DNA from: Plutella xylostella
Lineage: Eukaryota; Arthropoda; Insecta; Lepidoptera; Plutellidae
Reading direction: 5' to 3'
DNA length: 64,000 bases
NCBI RefSeq assembly: GCF_932276165.1
Contig: NC_064001.1
Span: 7,943,501 to 8,007,500, forward strand
Shown here piece by piece: positions 11,616 through 40,589 of the stretch. The position numbers and the translations under genes are program-made. Numbering within the stretch: the first letter of the stretch is position 1; every line of letters starts with the position of its first letter. Below the pieces are notes generated by a model. It had not been told where the DNA came from. It saw nothing but the letters and a program-made list of their open reading frames with translations, and ran no database searches.

Positions 11616-11757
11616 AGTGGATGTGGACCCAAGGCTGCGGCGTGCCGAGTCACACAGGAAGCACACTTCACTGCATATCGCCATTTCAGTTCACAATAAA
11701 TATATTCATGAAGTGTGCCAAGTTGCTGCTGATAAATTACATGGAAAAACCAGCGAA

Positions 11758-11835
11758 ATACACTCACGAGCAATGAAAAAGTTCCACATGGAACGTCAAT
11801 GGCAGGTGGAACTTTTTCATTGCACGTGAGTGTAT
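11758..11835. mobile_element. Fold-back MITE, family A copy 2 (intact)
   Basis: 78 bp with perfect terminal ATACACTCACG / CGTGAGTGTAT and the family AATGAAAAAGTTCCA arms. It is the best-preserved short copy in the window. Confidence 0.75.
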
Positions 11836-11934
11836 AAGTACATAATTATATTTGTACTACATGTAAGTTTATAGATGTAGTTTAATTACAGAGTTTAATT
11901 ATTCCTTTAGAATTATTTAGTACACTTGACTTTG

Positions 11935-12092
11935 ATCAAGAATATCCTGCCACCCAAAGGTTGTCTTGAAAAAATCGCATTAAGCGATAAGACCGCACTT
12001 TTTGTACATGTGTGTTAGTATTTAAGTTATGAAGTTTATCTTATGTGTGTGTACAAATAAAGAATATTCTATTCTATGCTATTCTATAAATA
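11935..12092 (+). repeat. LINE 3' UTR end
   Basis: Contains AAGCGATAAGACCGC, then ACAAATAAAGAATATTCTAT and a short ATTCT-repeat tail. The same sequence occurs inverted at 59955-60110, so this is the 3' end of one LINE family. No coding part remains. Confidence 0.6.
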
Positions 12093-12107
12093 TTTGACGG
12101 TTATCGG

Positions 12108-12790
12108 TGTAATTTTTACCCGACTGCCGAAGGAGGAGGGTAATGTTTTTCGATTGTATGTTTGTATGTATGTATGTTTGTCTGTTTCTTTGTTCCCTCC
12201 TGTAGCCTAAACGGCTTGATAGATTTTGATGTATGAGGTATCGTTAGAAGCGTATTATTTGCGCAATGGTTATAGGCTATGTGATGTTACATTAAAATGT
12301 ATATAGCGCCCTCTAGAGGATATCAAGTGATGATCGAAAAAATAATATTTTTCCAACTATGCCGTGATGGGTATCAAATGAAAGGCCTTGATTAGCACAT
12401 TACAAAAATATTAATATTGTAGGTATTTAAATTACAACACCAAAATTATTGAGTTAAAAAATGTTCATAAACTAAAACCGGACTACCAACATAAAATTTC
12501 ATAAAATAAAAACTACTAAAAATTTACAAATAAAAAAATATAATTATAAACAAACAAAAAACCCGACTGCACGCTAAAAAGATGAAAACAAGCCCCAATG
12601 TTAATGGAAAGTATCGCAGGCGAGGACCAACTTGACCGCCCCACAAGGAACCTATCTACCTATCTAAGTAACATTCAGCTAAATGGTGAACCCTCTGCTG
12701 GTACCCGCCTGCGATACTTTCCATTAACACTGGGGCTTGTTTTCATCTTTTTAGCGTGCAGTCGGGTTTTTGGTTTGTTTATAATTATAT
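12108..12790. mobile_element. Dispersed element with terminal hairpin, copy 1
   Basis: Starts near ACCCGACTGCCGAAGGAGGA and ends in a long inverted repeat. Arms of about 62 bp (from ACCCGACTGCACGCTAAAAA at 12560) are separated by about 80 bp. A diverged copy lies at 26378-26960 with only one hairpin arm. No coding capacity is seen and I cannot assign the class. Confidence 0.6.
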
Positions 12791-12799
12791 TTTTTTATT

Positions 12800-15700
12800 G
12801 AAATCTATACAGGTGAAAAATTAACGCACTGGATTTTTTTTCAACATTGCCAACCTGAAAGATTTTAGGTACTTTTCCCAACTTTAACGTCAAAAAATGT
12901 ATTTTGTTTTATGACAACACTGATAGATTACAAAGGCGATTGTCACCACGCCCGTTAAACACTCCACGTGTTAGTTTTGTCGCTTCTGTTGTTAGAATAA
13001 TTATTTATCTACAATGAATTTTACTGTTCAACAAATTGTCACTATTATTTAGGTACGCTTAGCTAACCCAACAAATTACCCATTGTTAAAAAGTTTAGTC
13101 CCTATTAGCGTTTACAACTAAACTGGTGCATTGAATGGGTTTTTAAGTAAAATTATCAGATAAAATTGCTGATATATTATTCAGTCAGATCGTGGTGAGT
13201 GGTGACCTACCAACAATAAAAATATAACAAATTGTATTAAATGCATGCTCTGCCGTAACATTAATCCTATAGATTTAATGTAGGTACTTTAAATCATAAT
13301 GAATAAAATCGCCTTTTTTGATAATTATAATATTTTAATGAATAGGTACAACAGCAATTGTATTATAATAAATCTACTCAATAAGCCAAAATACTTGTTT
13401 TATTGTCATTCAAATTAAATCGACGCATAAATGCATTTTAGAATCTATATCGATGACATCAGTTTCGTTTTCTAGTTTCAACTTTCTCCTCCTGAACTAC
13501 CCTCATGCTCATGACCGATCTAAATGGGCTACCCTGTATAAGAGGCAAGGTACTACAAGTGAATAAGATGAAACTTAATAATGTTGGTCAAGGCAAACGG
13601 TTGTCTATGGAATGACAGTGTGCAGTTTATTGACAACGAGACTTATATGGAGATGCATAGTGAATACGGTGATTATAACTTATTTATGTATTTTAGCTGA
13701 CTGTGGCGAAAATAGAGGGTTATTTGTGTTTGACTGGTATGTATGTGTGTTCGGATGTTTGTTCCTTATTATGTTCAAAACTACTGGCATATGACATATG
13801 ACCACGGATTATTATCATAATATTAGAATTTTTCTTATTTTGTAGGAAGAGATTTTCCTACAAGTTATAATTTTTTTTAAAGGACGATAAGTAAACATGC
13901 ATATTTTTACATAGACATAATATATATTATTTACCATATATAGATAAAGATATCGAATAGAAACGGGCGATAGATCAATGACAGAGACACCTTGGGTTGG
14001 TCACGATGTTCAATACGTCACATAAAAATAAGACAGCATTTTAGCACTATTTAGGAACAAATCGGCAAAATTATAGTTCGCAACACGAGTTGCCTTTCAG
14101 AAATTGGGGATGAAAAGTTCGTTATCACAGACCTTTATTAAGTGGTCTACTGTACTAAAGTTTATTGTTATTTATTTTTGTAGTATTCATGAGTTTCACC
14201 AAAACTATAAGGTTTAAGAAGGTTAAAAAAACTTCATGTTTCGAGCGGACTCCTACCAAAACTCACGAATTTATGGATAAATGTTTGTGCAAGACACTGA
14301 AGAATCATAACGGATTGTTCTACCTTTAAAACCAGGATGACTATAATTAAATTATAGTACTTAACAGATGAAAGTATCGGAATGTTGTACCTGACGGATG
14401 TCAAAGAGATCAAACGTAAAAAAAGTAGGCGTCTACAATAATTTCTTTCAAGGTGCAAAACAGTAAGTAAGAAGAGCCGACACAAAAAAGTAAGGCCTAC
14501 GTACTCACCTACCTACGAGTATATCCTGTTGGTGATACAATAATTATGTAAAGTTCAGTGAACTTGAGAGTACCGTCATTTTGTCGGGATGCGCGCGGCT
14601 ATCAGTAATCAGCATTACTTAGTATGTAAAACTTGACTTTGGACAGGAGTGTCTGTATAGGTTAATTATAACAGAGGTATTATTAAATTTTACCGTTGTC
14701 CGTGATAAACGTGACCAAAAAAATATGCTATTAATTAAATTATAATTGAAGTAAGTACTTACTTACCTACCTAGAGTCGTTCGTAAACTCTATCACTTAT
14801 TTTGTCTGCGTTAATTTGAGTTAGGTATAGTAAAGTGTACATCAATAATTAACCCTCATAGAATGGCGCCATGGTCTTATAGTTAGGGAATTTTAAATAA
14901 TAAAGAATACTGATTCTGGTTAACTGTAGATAAGTACTTAATAAAAAAGCAAGAATAAGCGCTAACCTTGAAAATACGTACGTAATACCTACGTAACCAT
15001 ACCGTGCCGAAATCCAAAATTTCATGCCTTGGCAAGTAGGTAAGAACCAAAATCTTTTGTAATTTGCAAAGGTGGGACAAGAATTAATCTTGTAACAATA
15101 GATGTATTGTAAGCCTGACTGTCAGTGTTGTCAAGGCAACGAAAAGATGAATAACAATCGACAGTTGTTTATTGTTACGGTCTACGTACATACTTACGTT
15201 ACTTTTAATACAAAAGGTTATTTTTAACTCGCTTTTTACAAAATTAAAATACATAATTATGAAGAGTTTCAATTATTATGTAAGTATTTCTTACTAGGTC
15301 AAAATTAGTTAAGTATACCAATGCAATATTAAAAAAACAGTCCTAAACTCGTTGTTAAAGACACTTAGTTTAAGTACAAAGTAAAAGTTAAACAAATATT
15401 AAACTTTAACATTATTTTACTTATCTTCATGTCAGTATGTTCTATTATGGAGTCAAACCTTGTGAAGTTAATGAAATTATGTAGGTCGCGGCAGATGCCG
15501 GCAAACTCGGTAATCACTAATCAGCTTTAAATAGACATTCATCGATTTTGCTTACGAGTAACGATAGTCGTGAACGAGTAAATCATCACGATCATAGATT
15601 TTCATAGACCACTCAATCAAAACACGATCGTATGTTAGTTCAGCGTTCAGCGTGCAGTTAGTTTATTTTTAAACCTAGATCGTAGCTCCAAAATAGATGT

Positions 15701-15850
15701 AAAAAAACGTGCAAATAATTAAAAACTTGAACAAGTTTACTCACCTAATGCACGACACTTAGCGCAGTGCTGATATACCATGACCCATTTCACAGAATTA
15801 CCATGTTGTACGAAAGAATAATTAAGTTCGGCTTTTAACCAAAAAGTTTG
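12800..15850. other. AT-rich spacer, nothing recognised
   Basis: No gene, clear repeat boundary or splice-compatible coding stretch was recognised on either strand. Open frames here are short and low-complexity. Confidence 0.5.
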
Positions 15851-15854
15851 TACA

Positions 15855-16190
15855 CACGTGCTCACTCGCAAAAATAGGTCTTTGTAAACTCCTTGCTGAT
15901 TTGTGTACGAAGAACAGTCAGGCCGGTTGAAAAGTGCAGCTTAGTTTTTAAAAAGTTAGTTCGATTTTTGAATCGTGTTCGTGAGACGGCCGGCCGGCGT
16001 GGGACCGGTCGAGAAGTGGCGTGTGGTTGCGTGTGGGATCGAAACATCACTCCATTGGTTGGTTCTGTCGTTGGAGCATTCGCCTCGAAGTTGGTCAGAC
16101 GCAACGCAAACTGTGCACGTCACAGCTGCGTCGCGTGACGTGCCGGCTCGGAATGCGAGACTCTCCCACGTTACCGCACATATGCTCTAC
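15855..16190. other. GC-richer island of unknown role
   Basis: This stretch is markedly richer in CpG (for example GACGGCCGGCCGGCGTGGGA) than its surroundings. Open frames exist on both strands but none matches a family I know. It could be an untranslated first exon or promoter for gene 1, which lies downstream on the minus strand, or an old repeat. Confidence 0.3.
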
Positions 16191-16369
16191 ATTGCCGTTC
16201 TTTTGTACAGTTTCATACATGCCATCCAAGCTAAACATCACTGTATCTTGCTCGCTAATACTTATCGTACATCGTATCGATATAAGTGGTGTTTCGATAC
16301 TTTTCAAAGAAATGGCGAGCATTTGGCAACATAAAAATTTTACACTTACTTACAATTTTTATCACTAAG

Positions 16370-17100
16370 TAATTTAAAACGGTACTACTGCTAAGAGTTA
16401 GTTAAAGATAAGCACATAAGGTTGTTGGTTAATTTAGCACCATTTATTATCAGACTAAAGCCGGATATGGTAGGTAGGTTAGGTACCAATTAAGTACTTA
16501 GATAAGTTTCGTTCATTCGACCCTACGTATGGCTTGTGTCTCTGTGTCTGACCTACGGCAATGTAATCTAAAATATGTCTAGGTATCAGACATTAATGCA
16601 GCCGTAATGAGTTCACATGATTCCAGTAACCATTTTCGAGATTCGAACTAAACTTCTTGTTTCAAACTTAGTGTAATGTCCAGTTTAACTTGTAGAAATA
16701 AAGGCACTACTTATTATTAAAAAATAAAAACACACTATTTAGTCAAAAGAACTTATCTGAAACGCGATACTGTTAACTGTTTACACAATATTCAATATAG
16801 ATAATACTTAATATGATCCGACATTAAAGTGAAAGCATCGATTTATATTCTCTTTTTCACGAGCTTCGGAAACAATAAATGTACTGTTTGTAGAGTGTAT
16901 ATATAGACGATGTTTGCTGTATCTGTTTGTAGTAGTGATTGATTATATTGTTCATGTGTTTACAAAGGTTCATTTTTCTTTCAGTAAACAATATATTAGG
17001 GTACAAACAGTAAAACTACTTCGTAGTAGGTACCTACCTATAAGTTTATTGCACAATGATTAGGGTGAATCATAACGCCTTAACTGTATGAAGCAGAAAT
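16370..17100. other. Spacer, nothing recognised
   Basis: AT-rich sequence with no supported feature. Confidence 0.5.
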
Positions 17101-17139
17101 GTTTCACGACTGTAATTTGAGCTATAGAGTTTGCTTTCA

Positions 17140-17865
17140 CTGCATCGTTGATAATAAGGCGGTTTTTACACTGCCTGCATCACGCTGCGTTTTTCGTGAA
17201 TTTATAAAAGCACGTACAGTTTATGTGTATAAAGTTGTGCGTGTTATCTGTACAAAAGGAGATACTTATAATCAACTCATCAGACCATCTCATGATGAGT
17301 TACGATCATTCCATCCGCTGTGGTGGAGATTTGCCCATAATAGAGCTGCGTGGAACAAGATGGCAAAAATATTCATTGCTCAAAATCGTTGCAAAATGAT
17401 CAATCACCCAGACAAGCCTGGTCAGCTAGGGTGATACAGACCACACCTCACTGAAATTTTTGAGTAAGTGAGAGGCCTCACCTGTCCTTATAAGGACTTT
17501 TAATAAGATGACATTTGGAATATAAATTAAACATCATTTTTTTGCTTTGTGTTGCTTGGTCTGACATTATTATTATTTTTTATTTATTTTGAAAATTAAA
17601 TTATTATTTCTGACATCAATTCTATAAGTACTTATAATGTTAATGCTAATTTTATGTTATTGTATAACTAAATGAATTGTAGGAATTTTATTGATTTTTG
17701 TTTAATTTTATTGTAATTTAATGTCAGCAAAAAATATAAATTTATATAATTCTTAAAAAATGCATGAATAATTATAAAGTGTATTTATTTTAATAATGTC
17801 AATTGCATGTTAAAAATTTCTATTGAATAAAGGCTTTATTATTATTATTATTATTATAATCAACG
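17140..17865 (+). pseudogene. Possible LINE 3' remnant
   Basis: A plus-strand open stretch ends in HPLWWRFAHNRAAWNKMAKI and a stop at 17434. About 390 bp of AT-rich sequence follows, then GAATAAAGGC and an ATT-repeat tail. The order of short C-terminal frame, 3' UTR, AATAAA and trinucleotide tail is that of a truncated LINE. The protein piece is too short to place in a clade. Confidence 0.3.
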
Positions 17866-17994
17866 TTCGGACACGCATTCACGTAAATAGCAGCGTGGCT
17901 GGATGAGGAGGGCCTAAACATGTTTTTAAAATGCTTGCACTCCTTTGAAGGAAGCGTCGGAAAATGAAACATGTAAGTAATAAATGGTTAGTTT

Positions 17995-18000
17995 TTATTT
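17995..18000 (-). terminator. Candidate poly(A) signal of gene 2
   Basis: Reads AATAAA on the minus strand, about 640 bases beyond the gene 2 stop. The 3' UTR would then be about 18000-18635. Confidence 0.3.
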
Positions 18001-18511
18001 TATAGTTCATAATAATGCAATATACGTCACTCATATTCATGCTTATAATAATGGAGAGTCAATATAAAAAATACAGATACTTAGAGATTTAATAATGTTA
18101 AAAAAATCTTATAATTTATCGAGGTATCGTATTATACTTTAGTTAACTTGAGCAATAAAATACAGCATTTATAAATATTTTATTATGATGTAAAATATTG
18201 TGCATTGGACAATACTTTTTTTAAAAATTAATAATATTTAAAAGATAAATTCATAATTACTTACTTATAAATTTTATAGGAGATTTCAGGTGCATAAAAA
18301 CATTTGTGTATTAGATATTGTGCTTATTACCAAAATGCGAAAGTCAAATGTAAGTATACCTAATTAATCATTTATTTACTTATCAAAACTCCCACAGCTT
18401 ACTTAGGTACCTATAAAACAATATCAATATTTTGTACTTTCTTTCAACATGGTCACTGGAATTAGAGGGCCAAGTGTAGGTTTTTCTTTACCGATCGAGT
18501 GGTGAAAATCG

Positions 18512-18572
18512 ACTCAAATTTGTATGGCGCGAGCTAGGCGGCGATTCACTAGCTCAGCTCCATACAAATTCG
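18512..18572. repeat. Hairpin in the gene 2 3' UTR
   Basis: AAATTTGTATGGCGCGAGCTAG pairs imperfectly with CTAGCTCAGCTCCATACAAATT on the other side of a short loop. It lies about 65 bp beyond the stop codon and is probably a small MITE. Confidence 0.5.
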
Positions 18573-18635
18573 TGTTTACTTTCCACTGCTCCAATGGCGA
18601 CAAAACCTTGACAAAACTTTCCACCTCTGTCTCTC

Positions 18636-34602
<15,967 letters not shown>

Positions 34603-34739
34603 TTTAATGGATATTTTATTAACGGTATAAGACAAGTAATAGAGTTTCTAAATTCCTAAATTATTAACACTGGTTTTAACTAAACTACTTAAAATAATAC
34701 ACGATAAATAAACAGAAATCGCACTATTTCCCGACACAT

Positions 34740-34900
34740 TTCTCTGACAGACGTCAGCGTGAACTGTCAGCGGCGCGCATGCGTCCTGCGGCCACCAAAC
34801 CAGAAACGTAACTATTTTTTTCCTTTGCGTCGATAACAAAAAGGATTTACACCGGCCAGGAGACGCTCGCCAGCCAGCGAGTTTATCAGCAAAGAGTCTG
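34740..34900 (-). promoter_or_regulatory. Probable promoter/5' leader of gene 2
   Basis: Immediately upstream of the start codon, CpG content rises sharply. The block contains GCGCGCATGCG, close to an NRF-1-type site, and TGACGTC-like sequence. No TATA box is evident. The exact transcription start cannot be fixed. Confidence 0.4.
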
Positions 34901-35435
34901 CATGTTTCGCCTTATCTTTGAAAGTACATCATACCCGAATGACAAAGATAATCCAGTTGACACCTTATTTATATGTAAAATTAATAATAAACTTATCGTC
35001 AGCATAATAATTACGAAGATATCTTATGATTCGATGTGGTACCTATTTGAAATATGCAAATCGTCAAAACATACGACGCAACATTTTATTGTATGCATTG
35101 TATTAATGTTTAATCTGTATAAGTGCATAATGAGGACATTAGTCAGCTAATTAAAAACTCATTTCAAGAACGAGTCTATTGACAAACGGGGTTATAAAAC
35201 TCACGACTGTATCTATTTGTAATCTACCAGATACTAAGTATAACTACATATACATAGGTACATATAATTAATAATTGCACTTCGCAAGTGCTTACTAGTT
35301 CTTAATGTATTTATTTTCACACTTGTCTCACTCTCACAGATAAGTACGAGTATAGAAGTATAGTACAGAACTTACATACATATGTAAGTTATGCACACGA
35401 TTGTAATCCCCAAAGGGTATAGTCAGAGCCGCTTT

Positions 35436-35500
35436 TCGCTGTACATTTGTAAGTACTCATGTGATAGGTCGCGCGCCGTATCGCCGTTTTTGAATGAGTA
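35436..35500. repeat. Dispersed repeat, family D copy 2
   Basis: GTACATTTGTAAGTACTCAT followed by AGGTCGCGCGCCGTATCGCC matches 31155-31215. Confidence 0.5.
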
Positions 35501-35733
35501 CAATGCACTGAAGTTGTCGAGTAAGTGGGCAACCGGACTCAGATGTTTTCAAGCTGCCCGAAGGCCTCTGTCTAGGCTATAGACAGAGAACGAGCGGCAA
35601 TATTTCTAGAATTTTAGTTTTATTCCAGTATTCTTATGTCTATTATTTATCTATTCGTACGTCTATTATCAATCTATTCGTATGTAATAACCACATTATT
35701 CCATAAATATTAAGACTAGTTAACTGAAAATAA

Positions 35734-35807
35734 ATACACTCACGAGAAAAAGTTCCAGTGACAATTGGAACCTCAATGGCAGGTTGAACTTTTTCATTGT
35801 GAGTGTA
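35734..35807. mobile_element. Fold-back MITE, family A copy 3
   Basis: Ends ATACACTCACGAG and TTGTGAGTGTA around AAAAAGTTCCA and its complement. Its right two thirds were later copied into the adjacent duplication. Confidence 0.65.
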
Positions 35808-36075
35808 GGTGTAGCTAAACAGAATTAAAAAAAAGCTTTGGACCTTACCACTTACCACAAGACCTAGACATGTCTTGGTCTAAACACCTGTTAAATACTG
35901 CAGTATTTAACAATAATTTTATGACAATTGGAACCTCAATGGCAGGTTGAACTTTTTCATTGTGAGTGTAGGTGTAGCTAAACAGAATTAAAAAAAAGCT
36001 TTGGACCTTACCACTTACCACAAGACCTAGACATGTCTTGGTCTAAACACCTGTTAAATACTGCAGTATTTAACA
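35758..36075 (+). repeat. Nearly identical direct tandem duplication, ~162-bp period
   Basis: A block from TGACAATTGGAACCTCAATG to GCAGTATTTAACA occurs at 35758-35912 and again from about 35920 to 36075 with no obvious differences. It includes part of the family A MITE and ends in the palindrome at 36043. Confidence 0.85.
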
Positions 36076-36084
36076 GGTGTTTAG
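36043..36084. repeat. Perfect 42-bp palindrome with no spacer
   Basis: CTAAACACCTGTTAAATACTG is followed directly by its exact complement, centred on CTGCAG. The first copy of the flanking duplication keeps only a shorter palindrome (about 35886-35912). Confidence 0.85.
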
Positions 36085-36099
36085 TTAAACGCCTACAAA

Positions 36100-37320
36100 A
36101 TCAGTAAAATTTCGAATAAACATTAACAAGTGTTCATTCAGTGTTTAAAGTTTTTTGTGGTAGCACAGTTTATGTTCTTTCCAACTGTGTAAAACAAGTT
36201 ACTAAAAATGCTTAGCTTCTCTTTTCATATCAGTAACTATTCTGTGCATCTTCGACCACTCGCGTAATGGTACCTACATTGCGACGTTGGATGGAATATC
36301 TTATTCAAATCTGATCTTTCAGTAGCTAATCTGAGAGTGGCACTGTGGTATTACAACAATGGAGGTAGCACGTCACCTCCACGGGCGATCCGATAAGGCA
36401 GCTGAATAGAGCACCCTGTATTGTTGCCTTCAGCGGATAAACTGAATGCCTGTCTCCGCCTTATTTAGTAATCTAGCCTTTAAGCTTTCATGTCTAATGG
36501 GATTCTTGATCCCTATTACGGCAGGGTGTGCCGTTGAGAACAATAGGTCACTGCTTATAGTACAGTGCAGCAAACTTATCTGTTCCGTTGAAAGCGGACT
36601 AAATTGATCCATATCTCCGTACTTACTAATGAATTGTGTAGTGTTATAGATGAGATAGGTTTATTAAAACTGCAAGGGCGACTTACTACGATGAGCAAAA
36701 TTGGACTCTTAAAGGACGAAGAAATGTTAGGCATTTACGTGAGCTCTCACCGGAACAGATGGGTTTGCTGCACTGTACGGGTTTTGTGATTTGTGTTAAA
36801 GAAAAACTTTTCTTAATACTTATCTTTCAAAAATTTATAGTGATGGTTTCGATACAGGGTGCCACTTTCCTAATGTAGTATAGTTGTATGTAAATTATCG
36901 GTTAATCATTGGTTAAAGTTAGAATAAAGAATCCGTAAAAAGACTAAGTAGTCATTGATAATTATTGATTAGCAACTTATTATATTTACCTACCTAGTTA
37001 TAATTTTTGTTTCTAATCTAATTTCTTACCTAAAGTTCGCCGTTTGTAGCTAGGTATACTTCATCCTAGCATTTATTCATACAATATTTTGCCCAGAAAT
37101 AGTTATCTACCTACGCTTACCATATAGGTAAGTATATTATGTATTAATGATTAAACAATCTTCGACACCTCCAATGATGATCTATTCAGCGAATTAATTT
37201 TCGGCGTGATACCGCAGGGCGACTTCAGCTGACGTGCTAATACCAACACAACAATCGGTATTATTGACTCAGGACAAGCGCGTAATGTATGCCGCATTAC
37301 GGCTTTGACCAGCCCTTGCC
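36100..37320. other. Intergenic, no gene recognised
   Basis: 36240-36620 is less AT-rich and has a 60-residue minus-strand frame (36430-36612) with no recognisable motif. I see nothing else that can be supported. Confidence 0.4.
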
Positions 37321-37329
37321 AACCTTACA

Positions 37330-37400
37330 AGAAAATATAATAATAACTTTATTTCAAAATCAATGTGTACATAATATAAAATTTATGGCAGATGCATCAA
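37330..37400 (-). repeat. LINE 3' tail
   Basis: On the minus strand it ends GAAATAAAGTTATTATTATA, a poly(A)-signal-like sequence followed by a TTA repeat as in LINE tails. No coding part remains. Confidence 0.4.
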
Positions 37401-39700
37401 TTTAGTAGCTACACACAAAACAATTTAGATTAACCACTTACTCCATAGTAAAAGTCATCAGTCAATCATTTTCACGATCATAGATTGAAAGCATGATTTT
37501 TTAACATATTATTATCTCGTCTTGTCTCGATGATTTTAATGGCTAGGTAAGGAATAAAAATATTCGTGCAGTGTGATAGTTGTTTATATGCAATAAACAT
37601 CAACCAATAATCGTTTAATCGTCCACAGCTAGACAATAAGGGAGGACTCGATACTCTATCATTGCTTTTCCTCATCCTACCACTACCATATCTACTTTAC
37701 TAAATCCATCAGCCCGCTGGACCAACGACTCTAGAAGGTTAGCCGGTTCTGGATGGATGATGATTGAAGACAACACTATTGAAGCATTCTTTGAGATCCT
37801 TGTGTCCGTAGTAGATTATTGTACTGAATGAGAATGAGTCCCTTCGTATTTCTTTGAACTCCTAAAAACTTTTCCAACGTTATTTTTTTGTAGCTGTTTC
37901 GTATTCGATCTTGCGGTAAAATTTGGGCAGCATGTTATTACCATCTATGCACAGTCTCACACAACACATTGGGAACCACTGGCACATCGATTCAAAGACA
38001 GAACACTAAATTATAGGCACATTGTTATCTTGCAGGCACACCCGCTTGTTATCTCCACAGAGGTGGTTATAGTGTTGGAGCCTGACTATTGGCGGATGTT
38101 ATACATGTACTTGCATGTGATTCTGCTGCCTGGTACCTGGTAGCTGATATCGATAAGAAACATATTGCAGTTTAACATATTATAACAAAATAAAAGAATA
38201 CTCTTGAAATAAATAGGAAAATTCTGTGCATGTTATACTTACAAAGTAGGTACCTACTTAAGGGGATCCCTAAAGCTAAAATGCTAAAGTCGGCTTGATA
38301 TACTTGATTAGATTGGAAAAACGGTGGCTTCTATCACATTGATAAAAATATATTTTGTAGCAGAGGGTATACTGAACATGTTAGTTGCTTATAAATTGGT
38401 GCAGGATTATAATAAGTATGTTAAAAAAAATTGCAAACACACCATGTCTTTTGCCATTTTTTGACTTATTATGAAAAAACCCTCGAAATCAGAGGGCCCA
38501 TTTTCATGGAATCTTATATGTATATGTAGGTAATTAAATTCTTAACAAAGTTACCTTAAAGAGTTGGATTTAATGGACCAGAAGTCAACTTTTTTTGCAA
38601 AAAACTAATAAATTCCGGTTTAAAAATGATGACACCGTGACAGATTTCAGATTTCTTCAGTCGTCGCCCTGGTGGCGGCCTGTTAGGAGCGATACCCACG
38701 CCATTTTATTTTTTATCAAATATTTCACAAAAACTGATTAAATCAACAAATTATGACTACAAGTATTATAATACATATGCATTTGCTATGGAAAGTTAAT
38801 TTTCTAATCATTTTAGATGCAGAAAAGCCGAAAATTCTTAGAAAACATTTCGCCTTTTCGATTTGTTTACATTTTTTACTATAGAGTTACAGATGCATAG
38901 ATAAAGGTAAACATTGCACATAATGACACTTATTAGATTCTCCGAATAAGAACTATACGGTCAATGCAGTATGCCAAAGCGCGAGCCTGTTTATATTCTG
39001 AGGGGTAATTTATTTTATTTTAACGGTTGTGTATGGTAGGTAAGCTACACAATATACAGGGTGTTGAAAAGTAAGTTCATAATTTGTTTTATTTGAAACC
39101 AAAAACCGTAGTTAATTAAAAATATATATATTTTAAGATGTGGTAGTCTGTACACTACAGGTTGTTAAAAATAAGTAAGTATTTTTAAAAATTGAAGATC
39201 TAAAATTTACATAATTTTTTAAATCTATTTAACAAGCTTTGCAAGAAAGCGGTTAAGTGCGACTGTATCTCGCCATGAAAAAAATGAAATGTTTACTGTA
39301 GCTATGAATTTTATGCGTTACAAGTAGAATAAAATACCGCATATTATTATGTACAACTATGTAAGAGCCTAGTTTTTAAAAAAAAACTCATAAGAAAATA
39401 TTAAATACACAGGTTTTTTAACCCCTGAAGGAAATAGAGGGGTGTTATAAGTTTAAAGTAAGGGCTGAATTTTTTTTTTAAATTAGGGTGATAGGTAATG
39501 TATATTTTTAATGATATTTTTAAATAGATAAATGTTATACCATTTTTAAATTGCCATAAAATTACCTATAGTTATAGTTATAGAAAAGGGCAGGGCTACC
39601 AGTGCCCATTCGCCACTGCAACCTAAAAGATCTATAAATCATGACTCCCCATGCCGAGTCTCACTCTACAGGCCCAGGTCTTTTATAAACCTGATATTAC
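37400..39700. other. Intergenic, nothing recognised
   Basis: AT-rich sequence with short open frames only. A TATACAGGGTGTTGAAAAG fragment near 39053 resembles the ends of other small elements in the window. Confidence 0.4.
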
Positions 39701-39704
39701 CTAT

Positions 39705-39965
39705 ACAGGATGTTGCAAAAAGGGTATACTGTGCCGAAAGGGTTTGACTCAGGGGTTATTCTGAACAACTTTTGTTCTCCAAGTTTTGGAAATTCTCGAA
39801 AAATAAATTCGGTCTCTATAGTAAAAAGTCACGTGATCGAATAAGTTTCTATGTAAAAGGTTTTGTTACGTGAATTTTCAAAATTGTAGAAGAAAAGTGG
39901 ATCAGAATGGCACCTAAATCCACTTTTGGCTAAGCTTTATACCCTTTTTTCAATACCTTGTATAA
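39705..39965. repeat. Dispersed repeat, family C copy 2
   Basis: Begins TACAGGATGTTGCAAAAAGG and ends with the near-complementary CCTTTTTTCAATACCTTGTA, so the ends are imperfect inverted repeats. The interior matches 26155-26375. Confidence 0.6.
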
Positions 39966-40589
39966 AATATCGTCAGCGTCACCTTAGATCGTAATCATCG
40001 TAACTCCTCGTGACCAAATTTTAGAGGAGACAAAAATACTGTTTTATTTGTAGTTCTAGTTGGCATACTACCCACCTAAAGTTTTTTTTAACTAGCCTAA
40101 AAATGATTTGTTTAGACAGTCTATCTTCCTGTTTAACCGCAGCCTGAGTGCCAGTGACTCAATGACTGAAAGGAGGCCATTAGTGCTCCTAAATAAATAA
40201 AGCAGGCCTGTAGATTATCTTTCAGTGTACCGACACATCTGATTGCTGTAAGAGCCTGATAAGCTCTTCGAACGAGTCATACCTCTGTGGTGGTACGGTT
40301 TCGACCTTTCGGACAGTCAGTTTGGCATCCGAAATGCGGATTCGAATAGTGGGTACAATACTTTGCGTTCGTTCACTGTCGGAGCAGGATAAGAACCACG
40401 GGCGAGTTGTTGCGCTGGCTGTTTGCTTAAAAATAGTAACCGCGTTCAACTCTATCCCCTAGAGGGCGAACCTTTAGGGCGGCTCTTGTATACCATCACT
40501 TGTCTTCTTATCTGCAGAAAATTGACAGAGGTCATACGTGTCTAACAAGTACCTACATTAAGGATGCGAAAAGAGAGGGTTTGTTTTCA

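Noticed and set aside
12598..12801. 67-residue plus-strand open frame
   Set aside because: It runs through both arms of a long hairpin in a repeat and has no motif.
15862..16368. Several overlapping open frames on both strands near 16 kb
   Set aside because: No family motif, no splice-consistent structure and mutually overlapping on opposite strands, as expected of a GC-richer patch without coding.
40222..40449. 75-residue minus-strand frame
   Set aside because: No recognisable domain and no splice signals. It lies beside a decayed LINE and is probably repeat-derived.
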